Assembly (NCBI RefSeq): GCF_001625215.2
Contig: NC_030389.2
Span: forward strand, 1,152,930-1,216,929
Length of the DNA stretch: 64,000 nucleotides
Source: Daucus carota subsp. sativus
Lineage: Eukaryota; Streptophyta; Magnoliopsida; Apiales; Apiaceae
Direction: 5' to 3'
How positions within the stretch are numbered: position 1 is the first letter of the stretch; the number at the start of each line of letters is the position of its first letter. Under the pieces are notes generated by a model, which was given only the letters and a program-made list of their open reading frames with translations, was not told the origin of the DNA and ran no database searches. The position numbers and the translations under genes are program-made. Positions 1-11,600 of the stretch are shown piece by piece.

Positions 1-490
1 TTTAAAAAGAATTCTGGAAGGTAGTATTTTTGAAAACAATAAAAGAAAAGGTAGGTAGTTTTGTAGATTTCCCTTTTTTTTTTGAGTGATCAATTCATTA
101 AAAGCTTTTGTCAAATAAATTTGAAATATAAAAAATAGTTCTGATCATTCTATATTATCATTACTGCAATTCATAAACTTTGTTTAAGTAAATATATTTC
201 AATATTATCTTTTAACTTTCTTCAGGTTTTTTTATATTTAAAATTTGAAAATTCAAAAAAAATAGAGAAAGTAGTTATTTTTAATTTTTAATATTGACAA
301 TTTGAAAATTTTCTTCCAATAATTTCGAAATCAAAACAATAATTTTGAAAAACAAAATTATAACAACATAGAAAAAACATATTATCATACACTGAATTTA
401 ATTAAACATCGTCATCAGTTTTAATCTATTATTAATGTGGCATGCTAACTGTAACAAATATTTACAGTATCAACATAGAATACTTCCTCC
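1..490. other. AT-rich intergenic DNA
   Basis: Very AT-rich sequence with short A and T runs. I see no coding pattern, RNA gene or clear repeat boundary before the MITE that begins at 494. Confidence 0.5.
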
Positions 491-493
491 TTA

Positions 494-873
494 GAGCAAG
501 TCCAATGCAATGTTATAAGTGGTGCCATTTCTATAATTTGAAATCAAATGCTAAAAATCTCAACTTCAATGGAGTTCTATATTTGAATGCAAATATACAT
601 ATATGCATTTTTGGTTCAAAATTTGAAACTAAGGATGCATTTATGCATTCATGCCACATCATCAACTAATTATATTTGGTATGTATAATGGTGAACTTTA
701 AATAAAATTTAGGAGAGACGGACAAAAGTTACTTAAATTTGGAATTATTTGGATGCAAAATGCATCTAGCATTGGAGTTGAGTTGAAGTTCTATTTTAAC
801 AATAAAAAACACTTTTTAGTGCTAAATTATAACAATAGCTATAACTATTTTGAATCTTGCATTGGACTTGCTT
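494..873. mobile_element. MITE, PIF/Harbinger (Tourist)-like, copy 1
   Basis: A 380-bp element starts GAGCAAGTCCAATGC and ends with the inverse, GCATTGGACTTGCTT. The trinucleotide TTA lies directly outside both ends (491-493 and 874-876), which fits the 3-bp TTA/TAA target duplication of PIF/Harbinger MITEs. The interior is AT-rich and non-coding. Related copies lie at 25883-26254, 28325-28704 and 58761-59132. The superfamily is inferred from the target duplication only. Confidence 0.8.
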
Positions 874-961
874 TTAGAGTATCTCAATCAGAGTCCTAAC
901 ATGTTCCCTAAATATATAATAAAATATGCAATTTTTAAGAGATTACTAAATTTTATTGAAT

Positions 962-1239
962 GAGAACTCCAACAGCATTCCCTATTTGTACTATTATTAT
1001 TATAACATTATATTTAACTTGTAAGTATGAGAGAGAAAGAGTGGGAAAAAGGGGAGAATTGTATATTTTATTGTTTAAAATAGTATGACGAGTGGTTTCA
1101 CAATCCTTAAAAATGAGGAATGAAGTGGACATCCTAACTTTTTAAGGAACTGCTAGGATTTTGCTGAAGTTGTGTTTTATGCCATATTCCTTGTAATAAT
1201 AGTTTAGGACATCATATAACTAAGCTGCTGGAGATGCTC
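962..1239. mobile_element. MITE-like element, related terminal motif
   Basis: The left end GAGAACTCCAACAGC and the right end GCTGCTGGAGATGCTC are imperfect inverted repeats about 280 bp apart. They resemble the GAGCAAGTCCAATG family. No matching target duplication is visible (AAT on the left, TTA on the right), so this is an older or rearranged copy. Confidence 0.5.
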
Positions 1240-1287
1240 TTACAAAGTATTGCTACAATTTTTGACTTTTCCGCCAAATTTTAGCAA

Positions 1288-1289
<2 letters not shown>

Positions 1290-1363
<74 letters not shown>
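1290..1363. repeat. (TA)n microsatellite
   Basis: An essentially pure TA dinucleotide run of about 74 bp. Unlike the next two (TA)n tracts it has no recognisable inverted-repeat element attached. Confidence 0.9.
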
Positions 1364-1369
<6 letters not shown>

Positions 1370-1849
1370 ATTATATTAATAAAAAATGATCAAAATTTGA
1401 TCAATTAACGAAGAAACTTAAAGGTGGTCAATTATTTTTGAAATGGAGAGAAGTATAAGTTTGGATACATTGGTTACTTGCGAAGGAATAGTTCTGTCCG
1501 GCTAGATTTCAATAATTTTCTGGGGCTGCCATGTATGATGTATAATTCTTTCTTGCAAAAATATGGAGCATTGTACATACTTTCATATTTCGATTGAAAA
1601 AATTTAAGAAGATATAGAAGCATTAAATCAAAGATATTAAAGCATTAAACAAGAATCTCAATAAATATGATAATAAGTTGTCATTGATTTCTTTTATTTT
1701 GTTTGTACAAAAATACCCCAGACGCATTAGATATGTTAGAATTTATAAAAGATTTGATTATGAGATATGATTGAATTGAGATGTGTAATCAACGGTAGAT
1801 AGAATGGTTCTCTCGGTTCTCTTGATTATTGGGTTCTCTTGGGATCTTC

Positions 1850-2865
<1,016 letters not shown>

Positions 2866-3974
2866 GGCAAGTGCTCAAATGAGAACCCCAACTAATGTGA
2901 GATATGAGATCTAATCTCAGCCCCACATCTTTATCTCTAAATTAAATCACATCCACACATTTTATAACCTACCCATTCAACTACCCACCCACTGCCTCCT
3001 TTTTCTCTCTCGATTGTCTCTCACCGCCACCACACTCCTACCGCCGGCCACCCTCCCACCACCGGCCGCACTCCTCACCCGCATCTCGGCCCCACTTAAC
3101 CTCCTTCCCCGCTCCTTTCTTCTCCAATCTCTTCATCTCTTCCCGTCCTCGCAGTCGTGGCCACCACCACCACGCACCAGCAGCCTCGGCCACCACTGCC
3201 GCAACACCAGATCTGCTCCTCCCTCCCTCCCTCTCTCTCTCTCTCTCATCTCTAGCCCCAAGCCACGTCTCCCTCCTCCACCAGTCGATACGCCGCGTCC
3301 TTGCACAATCTCCTCGAGCTCTTTAATCCTCAGATTCTTTAACTCATCTGGCCATAACGCCGCAACATTTTCGCCGTCGCCGGAAGCGTCAAAACGACGC
3401 TGGTGATTTTTAAGATTGAGGTGCATTGATTGTAATTAGTGATTTTTCAGATTTGGGGCTTTGTACATGGTGATGGTGTTGACTTCTCATTTTTTGGTGG
3501 TGATTTTTATTTCTACGCTAGTGATTTTGTTTTGTAGTTGGGGTTTTTCCGATATAGTGGTGGTGGTGGTGTGATGAATTTTATTTTTACGGGGTGTTTT
3601 TTGTTTTCTGGTGTTGATTTCTTATTTTTCTGTGGTGATTTTAATTTTTACGGAGGTGATTTTAATTTTCTGGCGTTGATTTTTAATTTTCTGCCGGTGA
3701 TTTTTAGTTTGCCGATGGTGATTTTATGTTTCACGGTGGTGATTTTATGTTTGTCGGCGGTGATTTTCTGGTGGTTGCCGGCCGGAGCTGGTGGTGGTCG
3801 CCGGAGCTGGTGGTGGTCAACGGTGGTTGAAGGTGATAGGTAGTTGAATTAGAAAATGATAAAATATTAAAATATTAAATGAATGGTGAGAGATGAATAT
3901 AATGTATTTAAATGAGTGGCTGAGATTAGATCTCATATCTCACCATAAGATTGGTTCTCACTGGAGCATGACTC
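2866..3974. mobile_element. TIR element 2 in (TA)n, GC-rich interior
   Basis: The left end reads GGCAAGTGCTCAAATGAGAACC. The inverse of the right end reads GAGTCATGCTCCAGTGAGAACC. Further in, GTGAGATATGAGATCTAATC is shared exactly in inverted orientation, giving TIRs of about 55 bp. (TA)n tracts flank both sides. The interior is unusual: a C-rich block (about 2990-3400) followed by a TTTT/GGTGAT-rich block (3440-3840). Open frames there are low-complexity (Pro/Ser- or Gly/Phe-rich) and not convincing proteins. Confidence 0.7.
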
Positions 3975-3993
3975 TATATATATATATATATAT

Positions 3994-4850
3994 GCTCATG
4001 ATCAAATATAAACCATACTTAACATAAAAACTAAAAACCAATTCAGTTTAGTTATATTCTCAGTATAATTCAGTGATATTCTCTTTAGGATTTAGTGATT
4101 TGTGTTGCATGAATTCGGAAAAACTTGCAGAAACTATCCAGAATCTCTAGATATGTTCCAGAAACTACTCAGAATTTTCGGATCTGTTGTAGTTGTCGAT
4201 TCAGGTAGTGGTTGCAGTGGTGGAGATATGGAGGTGAAGGCGGAGACGGAGGTGGTGGACAAGGAAGGAGCCTTTATCTTCACCAACACCACCTCCATCT
4301 TCCACAACCTCACCTCCACATCCGCCACTACCACCACCTCTGTCGTCGCTTCCTCCATAACCACCACCACCTCTATGCCGCATGCCCCCTACATAACCAC
4401 CACCTCCATCTCCACCTCCATTATTTCTCTAACAACACAATCTCCACCTCCATCATCACCAGCCCCATCTTGGTCGCTGCTTCAACCTCATTCAGCCTCG
4501 GTTCATACTTTTTTCTCCACATCGGCTCAACCTCAAAATGGGGCTGAGCCGCCACTATTCTGGCAACGCTCCAACCCCACCTCCGCTACAATCATCCTTC
4601 CTCCATCTCCACCTTCACCTCCACCACCGTCACCAGCATCTGAATCGATAATATGAACAGATCTAGAGATTCCGAGCAGTTTCTGGAACATATCTGGAGA
4701 TTCTGGGCAGTTTCTGCAAGTTTTCACTAATTCCTACAACACATATCACTAAATCCTAAAAAGAATATCACTAAATTGTACAGAGAATATCACTAACTTT
4801 TATTGGTTTCTAGTTTTTATTTTATGAGTGGTTTCTATTTGATCATGAGC
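3994..4850. mobile_element. Foldback TIR element 3, long arms
   Basis: The ends are a perfect 15-bp inverted pair (GCTCATGATCAAATA and its inverse). Strong inverted similarity continues for about 200 bp, through the shared TTGCAGAAACT and AGATATGTTCCAGAAACT blocks, then more weakly to about 270 bp. The 857-bp element is therefore nearly a palindrome around a GGT/GGA and CCA/CCT triplet-rich core (4200-4640). (TA)n lies on the left only. The 184-aa frame at 4102-4656 is Ser/Thr/Pro low-complexity and not a supported gene. Confidence 0.75.
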
Positions 4851-5425
4851 CTATCACCCTTAAAATAAAAACTAAAACCAATTCAGTTTCGTGATATTGT
4901 TAGTACAATTTAGTGACATTTTCTTTAGAATTTAGTGATCTGTGTTGCAAAAATTGGTGAAAATGTCCTAGATCGGGAAAAATTCGTAGATCTGTTACTT
5001 GATTCTGGTGGTGGTGGCGGAGATGGTGGAGATGAAGATGGTAGGCATGGAAGGGTTAATTGAGCAACAATTTCAGCAGATTCAACAAGTTGCTCTGTTA
5101 TGTAGTCGTTGATAAATAGACAGAATTAGGTCTTTAAAATTGGAGTAAATCGGGGAAGATGATGGAGGTGAGGACAAAGGAGGTGAAGGTGCCGCGCGCA
5201 GGTGGAGGTGGTGGAGGAGGAGAAGATGAAGAAGGAGAAGGTGGAGGTAGGTTGGATTCGTTGATTGTAGATACAGCGGCGGACATGGAGGGGCGGTGGA
5301 CATGGATTGGCAGCAGACATAGATGGGGTGGCGGTATGAAGTTGCTGGAAGTGAAGGTGGAGGCAAGCTGGGTTGTAGGAGAATTTAGTGATATTCTCCT
5401 TAGAGTTTAGTGACCTTAATATATA
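4851..5425. mobile_element. Partial relative of element 3
   Basis: From about 4858 the sequence repeats, in direct orientation, the left arm of element 3 without its first 20-25 bp (AACCAATTCAGTTT, then TTTAGTGA..TTTAGTGAT blocks), followed by another GGT/GGA-rich core (5000-5370). The right edge at about 5381-5415 again has the TTTAGTGATATTCTCCTTAG motif in direct rather than inverted orientation. It is therefore rearranged or truncated, and element 3 may have inserted beside or into it. Confidence 0.5.
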
Positions 5426-5629
5426 TAATATTTGTATAATAAACAGATGTTAGATAAGTCATTTTCAATTAATTTACACAAGATTGCTCTATTAGATATA
5501 TAATAGATAGACTAAGATCATACTGATACGACAATGGACTGGGTGGGGGCATTAGGTGGGCTAGGCCAAGATATTGGATGGTCGCTTGAATAATTTGATT
5601 TTGCCCTTTAATGTGTAAACGCTAAATTT

Positions 5630-6475
5630 GTTTTAATATTGTGTACGGATATATGTCAAACACGCGCGCGTGTGTGTGTATAGTGATGTAATCAAAGTTT
5701 CAAGAGAAAATAATTTTATTTGGATTGCTATTTTAACAGTCAAACACATATTTGACTAATATTGCTAATAATGTTTAACTCGGAACTAGTATTTCAATTT
5801 CGTTAAAAATATTTTTCATCGATCATTTAACAGTATAGAATTCAACACACACATATATATTAGTGATGTAGTCAAAGATAGAGAAAAAAATAATTTTATT
5901 TCATTTTCTAATTTTATCAATCAAGTATCAGTTTGACTAGTACCACTAATCAGTGTTTATTTCTGAATTCGTGTTTCGATTTTATGAAAAATATTTTCCA
6001 TCGATCCAACCGTATGGATGTTAACATATATACGATATAGTTATAGGGAAATAACCATAGTTTAAAAAAAAAATATTTAGTTTGTTATGTCAACATTCAA
6101 GTAGAGGTTTGACAGTTTGACTAGTACAACTAACTAGTGTATAATCCTGAAGTGTTTCTATATTTCAAAAAGTATTTTTCTTCGATCCAACTGTATGAAT
6201 GTCAACATTTATATATTCTAGTGGTTTAACCAAAAATTTGGAAAATAATAAATTTATTTCGTTCACTATTTAACAATTAACTGGAGGTTAGACTAGTACC
6301 GCTAACTAGTGTTTAATCCTAAATTAGTGTTTTGATTTTTTCTAAAATATTTTTCATCGATCCAATCATATGGATGTTAACACACACACATATTAGTGAA
6401 ATAACCAAAATTTCAAAAAATAAAATATTTTATTTTATTTGCAATTTTAATAGTTGAGTAGCGATCTGACCAGAT
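5630..6475. repeat. 180-bp tandem repeat array, about 4.5 units
   Basis: Four diverged units carry the landmark ATTTTTCATCGATC at 5811, 5993, 6174 and 6349, giving periods of 182, 181 and 175 bp. Each unit also contains TAGTGATGTARTCAAA-type, TTTGACTAGTACC-type and ATGGATGTTAACA-type blocks in the same order. The last partial unit fades at about 6475. The nucleosome-size period and head-to-tail order are satellite-like, but the array is short. Confidence 0.8.
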
Positions 6476-7320
6476 TTTTTTTCTAACTCGGCTCAACTCA
6501 TATTTGTTTGTGAACAAACTCTTGTTCGACTCGTTAGTTAACCAACTCGAGCTCGAATATAATTTTTGTTCATTAAAAAGTTCGGCTCGGCTCGATATGT
6601 ATGGAGAAATTAAAATTCGATTCCATTCGGTCAAAACTGGACTTGGCTCGGTTCATGAATGATCCTCATATATATTTTTTTTAGTAGCCAGTAGAACTGG
6701 AAAATAAATTCTCTATTCAACGGCTGTAATTTGCATGACTGCCCAGTTATGGAATGAGAAATTGAAACATGGTTTGCCTACAAGAATTGTTTTAAAATTT
6801 TAAGTTACTTCTATAAGAGTGCAGTCTTTGACAAAAAAAAATCAGAAGTGCTTCTTTTGTGATTTTGAAGGTAGGAACTGAAATTCAGAAATACTACTTT
6901 CTTTTAAACTTATAGTAATTTGCATTTTACTATGAAGCTTTTAAATTTTTAAAAAATATATTTTATTTATCAATAGAATTTCTTATGTTATATTACTTTG
7001 ATTTTTTAATTTATTTAAATTATCAAACACCCACTCAATTGATTTATAAGTAAAATTATAAACAAAATAGACTTATCATAATTTATTTATTTATTTTAAA
7101 AATAAATAAATTTTTTTAAACTAAATCAAACAGACCGCTATCTTATACCTTCTTCTTGTCTTTTCTTCTTATTATTGTCAACTTCATTGAAACAAAAGAA
7201 CCAATCAAAAACATTACAAACCACCTACTTAATGGATTTATCTAATACAAACACGAACTCAAGATAGTTACCAGATAGCCGGTTCAATTTCGTCATCCTA
7301 ATGACTAAGGAAAATATTTG
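6476..7320. other. Intergenic DNA with GAGCTCG-type motif
   Basis: The stretch 6480-6660 holds degenerate GGCTCGGCTCGA and CTCGAGCTCGAA motifs like those in the hAT-like elements at 59679-60129 and 61082-61656, but without clear ends. The rest is AT-rich with no supported gene. Confidence 0.4.
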
Positions 7321-7484
7321 GTGCACATAATTGTATATAAAAATTTGTACATATTGACATGTGTTGGGTTTTAATCGAAATAATCCCCTCATATTCACAT
7401 AATCTATCCCAATTTAAAAATTCCATTTCAATTGAAATATCATTATGTACAAATTTTATGTACACGATTATGTGTACCTAGCAC
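7321..7484. mobile_element. 164-bp MITE, copy downstream of first DUF1645 gene
   Basis: The left end GTGCACATAATTGTATA and the inverse of the right end GTGCTAGGTACACATAATCG form imperfect inverted repeats. The right arm has about 7 extra bases. A second copy at 13304-13465 is clearly similar along its whole length. This copy lies about 270 bp downstream of the stop codon of the DUF1645 gene at 7759. Confidence 0.75.
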
Positions 7485-7568
7485 TGTCTAGTATGTATTT
7501 TATTATGAGTATACACAGCTAGTAAATAATTATAAATGTTCCATTACATCAGGTTATTTTTTTTATAA

Positions 7569-7745
7569 ACCGGTGTCTGGATTAATTTGTATCCACCTCG
7601 ACTAACCCGGTCAGATATACTAGCACGCTCATATCTGAGTATGATAACTCCCTTATTCTAGAGTGCTTAAGAAATCAAACTCGTGACCTGAGTCTGCAAA
7701 CCTTACGTGCCCCTGTCCAATTACATCCCGTCATACCCAAAGTAG
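7569..7745 (-). repeat. SINE-like or dispersed repeat fragment
   Basis: Read on the minus strand it contains GGTCACGAGTTTGATTTC, close to an RNA polymerase III B box. A similar GGTCACGAGTTCGAGTCC occurs at 22556. No A box or poly(A) tail is convincing, so SINE origin is only a suggestion. Confidence 0.25.
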
Positions 7746-7758
7746 TTCTTAAGAAAAC

Positions 7759-8547
7759 TCAAAAAACACTAGAATCCATGTCCATGCAGCTGATAATATT
7801 TCTTCTGTATGGCAAGAAAGTTTTCCTCCTCATCTCCTCAGCAGCCGCTTGATACACCTTATAGTGCTGCCATTCATCACCACCAACTTTCTTTTTCTTA
7901 TTCAACATCGAAACACAGGCAGTACGGTTCGATCCCAAGCTCGAATTCTTGCTCAAATCTTCATTCCGAGACCTCATTTTCTTCAATTTCTCATATTTCC
8001 TGTTAATTGCATAACCATCAGACGAATTACGAAACAACAAAATATCTGTTAGCTTCCATCTCCCATACCAATTCGAAGAATTCGAACTTGAGCTCGAACT
8101 TAAAAACGAAGAATTTTTTGAACAACATTTTTCGTCATGACCTAGCTCTATTGCCCTAGTTGAAGACCTTACAGGTGACAAAGATCTCGAAAAAATTTGC
8201 CTTCTCGAACTGGATGAGTAATAAACTCTTTCTCTTCCTCTTCCTCTTCCTCGCCTATCGTCGTTCCCTTCTAGTAGCATATCATCTCTTCGTGTTGTTT
8301 CGACACACACGCCATTAAAATGTTCATGCATTTTCGGTTGTTGCTGCTGCAAAAGCTTGATTTTGCCCCCGTCAAAGAGCTCATCGGCAGTGCGAGAGTG
8401 TATATCCAACCGTTCATTAAATTCGAAAGCGAAATCTTCGGTTTCGTCACACCCCTCGAATTCGGGATCGACAAAATTAATCGTCGCTGAACTAGAACTT
8501 CGGCGTTCTTGCGGGCTTCCTGTGCCACTCTTCTCAAGCTGGAACAT
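7759..8547 (-). CDS. DUF1645 family protein, paralog 1
   Basis: Single-exon frame of 262 codons. The first in-frame ATG is at 8547; the frame upstream is open only from non-ATG codons back to a TAA near 8604. It carries the family landmarks in order: an acidic segment with DFAFEFNERLD, then ADELFDGGKIKLL, a Ser-rich middle, YGRWKLTDILLF, and the C-terminal AAAEEMRRKTFLPYRR block followed by CMDMDSS. DUF1645 (PF07816) is plant-specific, low-complexity and probably nuclear or cytosolic. A rice member has been linked to grain length and stress tolerance, but no biochemical activity is established. A paralog lies at 13567-14304 on the same strand. A plausible TATA box is at 8658-8667. Confidence 0.85.
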   Translation of the reverse strand: MFQLEKSGTGSPQERRSSSSATINFVDPEFEGCDETEDFAFEFNERLDIHSRTADELFDGGKIKLLQQQQPKMHEHFNGVCVETTRRDDMLLEGNDDRRGRGRGRERVYYSSSSRRQIFSRSLSPVRSSTRAIELGHDEKCCSKNSSFLSSSSSSNSSNWYGRWKLTDILLFRNSSDGYAINRKYEKLKKMRSRNEDLSKNSSLGSNRTACVSMLNKKKKVGGDEWQHYKVYQAAAEEMRRKTFLPYRRNIISCMDMDSSVF

Positions 8548-8657
8548 TCTAAGCTTGCTCTCGGTCGAAAATATCCGATTTTCTTGCAACTCCGTATAAA
8601 TTTAAGAGAAGTGACCGAACATAAGCTTTTGAGCAATAATGGAGCTTGAATTATGTG

Positions 8658-8667
8658 TTTATATAAA
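8658..8667 (-). promoter_or_regulatory. Putative TATA box of DUF1645 paralog 1
   Basis: TTTATATAAA lies about 110 bp upstream of the ATG at 8547 on the minus strand, at a plausible distance for a short 5' UTR. Assigned by motif and position only. Confidence 0.5.
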
Positions 8668-11600
8668 GATAGAGTAAAGGTATATATAATGGGACAAATT
8701 CGAACAATTGAAAAAACATTCGGAGTAGTAAGAATTGAAGAATGTGCATGCAAGTACGTCGCTGTTGTCTTCATGCAAATAAAGGAAAAGATTAATTATC
8801 GATGCGGTTCGTTTCGAGAACAAATTTTTATCTCAAAACATTCATTATAATGTGCAGTGATATGTTTTCTCTATGGTGCTTAAAACGTGCATGCATCTAG
8901 AAATTGATTGTATATGTAATTATCTCATTTAGAAGGATTAAAATTATCCAAGTTTAACATAGACATGAATCATCCTCCTCGCTATATAGTAGCTGCAACT
9001 CATCCACCTAAAAATAGCTAGTTTGAAAAATTATGTTCTAAAAAAATTTCTATATACTCGTCGAATTAACTAAATTTTCGATTATTCAACTAATCATCTG
9101 ATCAATTTAATTAATTTTTGATTAATTCTTCTTCTTACTTTTCATCGATTAAGTCCAATTTCTGTTTTTTGGGTACTGTTTAGTCTGGATAAAAAGTTTC
9201 AGCTGCCTTTTCTAAAACTTATAAAAAAATATTTTATTAGAAATGATTTTTAATAAACATTAGTAAACTTGTGACTTGTGATTTAAAGCCTCAGCTATTC
9301 TCTAAATTTTAACAATTTCATTTATCTTCCGAAAATATAAAAATTCAGGCTTCGTCGCACTTCCTTTTTGTATGGTACAGGAGCATTCCTTTCCTTTGCT
9401 TGGACGTTTCCTTGTACTGTTGCAGATAAAAAGCCTTCGTCAATAACTTGTGTTCCATGTGTTGTGAGACCATTCTATTTTGTACCACTACTCTCACAGG
9501 TATATTCTTGTGTTACATGTTTTATCAGAATTTTGTATTGTCATCTGGAGCAGTATTTTTATCAGATCACTGTAGAAATACCCATAAAATATCACTGGTC
9601 ATTCTTCAATGACTTTCCAAGGCATGTTTGTGTCTTGCAAACTTACTTTTTTCTTGTGGGTTTTCTATTTTCCTGCAACTGCGAGCTTTATGTCACTTTT
9701 TGGTTGCTCTTCGTTTGATTTAGCCATGAAAATGGCTAGAAAGTAGAAATCAACAGTGTTTTTGACTTTTGTACTGTCAAAAATTCCCAGGTAGGATTTT
9801 AACGAGTCATCTCAAATGATTTCTAATACCTGACGCTCGGAAATTTAAATCAGGGTAGGCTTGGTAAGTATTTGATCGTTTGACTAAACTTATATTTCAG
9901 TGGTTCATTATTGAAAAAAATATATATAATACTACTTTTTTTTGAAATAAACTTTTGTTTTTTATTAAGAGCCCGTTTGGCTTAGATTAAAATAAGTCAC
10001 TTATCGCTTAAATTAAAGTAAAAATATATTATACGTGATAAGTGAACTTGACTTAGAAGTCATTAAAAGTGTTTGGATAATTTTATTTATAATTGAGTGT
10101 TTGGTAATTTAAATTTATAAACTAAAAAATCAAATTATTAAAATACAAGAAATTTTATAAAAAATACAAGAAATTTAAAACTTGATAATAAAGTACAAAT
10201 CATTAAAAAAAATTCAAAAGAAAGCTAGCATTTCTGGCTTCTGCTTCTTCTACCAAACCGTGCGCAAGAAGTAGAAATAACTTAAAGTGCTAAAAGAATC
10301 CGGAAGCTAAGTATCGAAACATGTCCAAAATAACGAACATAAAACACATCCTCAATATTTATATCTAAAAATGTTATAAAAATATGTATTTTTAAAAGAA
10401 ATATATACTCTTACAATTTTAAAAAATAAGCTGCCCAGACAGCAAAATAACATGAAAAATAAACTTTTTTGCAGAACCGAGCTTAGGCGTATAATTTTTA
10501 ACTCGCTCTAAGCTCGAGTTTGAGTTAGAATTTTGAAAATTATGTAACGAGAAAAACATAAACACTCGAGAGTGCTCGGCTTGACTCGTTCAGTGTGAAG
10601 TACCACCGTTTCAAACGTTTTCTTTGCGAACCAACTGCCCATGGTTTAGTTCAGTTTTTGAAATTTTAATATGTTCTTAAAGGAAGTCATGCCGCCGTGG
10701 CCGTCTGTGTATTAAAGGAGTCGGGAAGGTTCCATCACACAGTTATGTTATGGGTTTTTTCATATATATACCCCCATATATAAAAAGAAATTGCAAAAAT
10801 AATATTATTTTTTAAACAAATTGCAAAATATTATTTTTAAAAAAAATGCAAAAATACGATGGTTGCATCTGCAACCACATATGCAACTATTAATAAACTT
10901 ATATGCAACTACAAATACAATTTTAAAAAATCTTTAAATATTACATTTAGTTACATAATAAGTTTATGATTGCATATTCAGAAAAATAAACACTCCAGCA
11001 GAGTCAATACTAATATCACAAAATTAACCCTAAAATCAATTAAAGGCAATCAAAAAATCAACCAAAAGCAACCCACGACTCCATTCTCGATCTCTTTCTT
11101 TACCTCTCTCTACCAAATAATTTATCCTCTCTCCTCTATCAACCACTGCCGCGACAATAATTTATAAAACCATCACCTAACGCGGTTAGTAACATCACTA
11201 TGGCTACTGTCTTCACAATGCTGATCAAAGAAACGGCTTCTTGCCTTCTTGTACTAAAAGATTATTCCAACCTGCTGCAAGAAACTTCTGTACTCTCATG
11301 ACAAAAAGACATCGGACGTGTGATTAAACTTAAAAAAAGTTAACCTATTTAAAAAAATTATAAAAGTGAAATAGATGTGAGAAGAAAAATAAAATTTCTA
11401 AGTGTTTGGTTGCTTTATTGAAGTTATAATTTATTTAGTGAACAAGGTGAGAGGAAGAAAAGAAGCCGGGACTTCTATCTTGCCAGTTACCACTTCTAGA
11501 AGTCATAATACTAGGGTTGCTTTTTTTCTCAAACTTTCGTCCAACTTCTCAATGGCTTCTATTCACAAAAAGCCACTACTTTTTGTTCCCAAATAACAGC

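Noticed and set aside
3014..3426. Overlapping Pro/Ser-rich and Gly/Arg-rich frames
   Set aside because: Both strands open because of C-rich simple sequence within TIR element 2; no protein family recognised.
4102..4656. 184-codon Ser/Thr/Pro-rich open frame
   Set aside because: Lies inside the foldback element; low-complexity triplet repeat, with overlapping frames equally open on both strands.
5630..6475. CRISPR-like array
   Set aside because: Units are about 180 bp, diverged throughout, with no repeat-spacer alternation, and the DNA is plant nuclear.
8271..8774. 167-codon minus-strand frame overlapping DUF1645 paralog 1
   Set aside because: Different frame from the recognisable DUF1645 protein; a shadow of it plus promoter sequence.
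9368..9718. 116-codon Cys/Phe-rich frame
   Set aside because: Begins at a non-ATG codon, matches no family I know and has no supporting signals.
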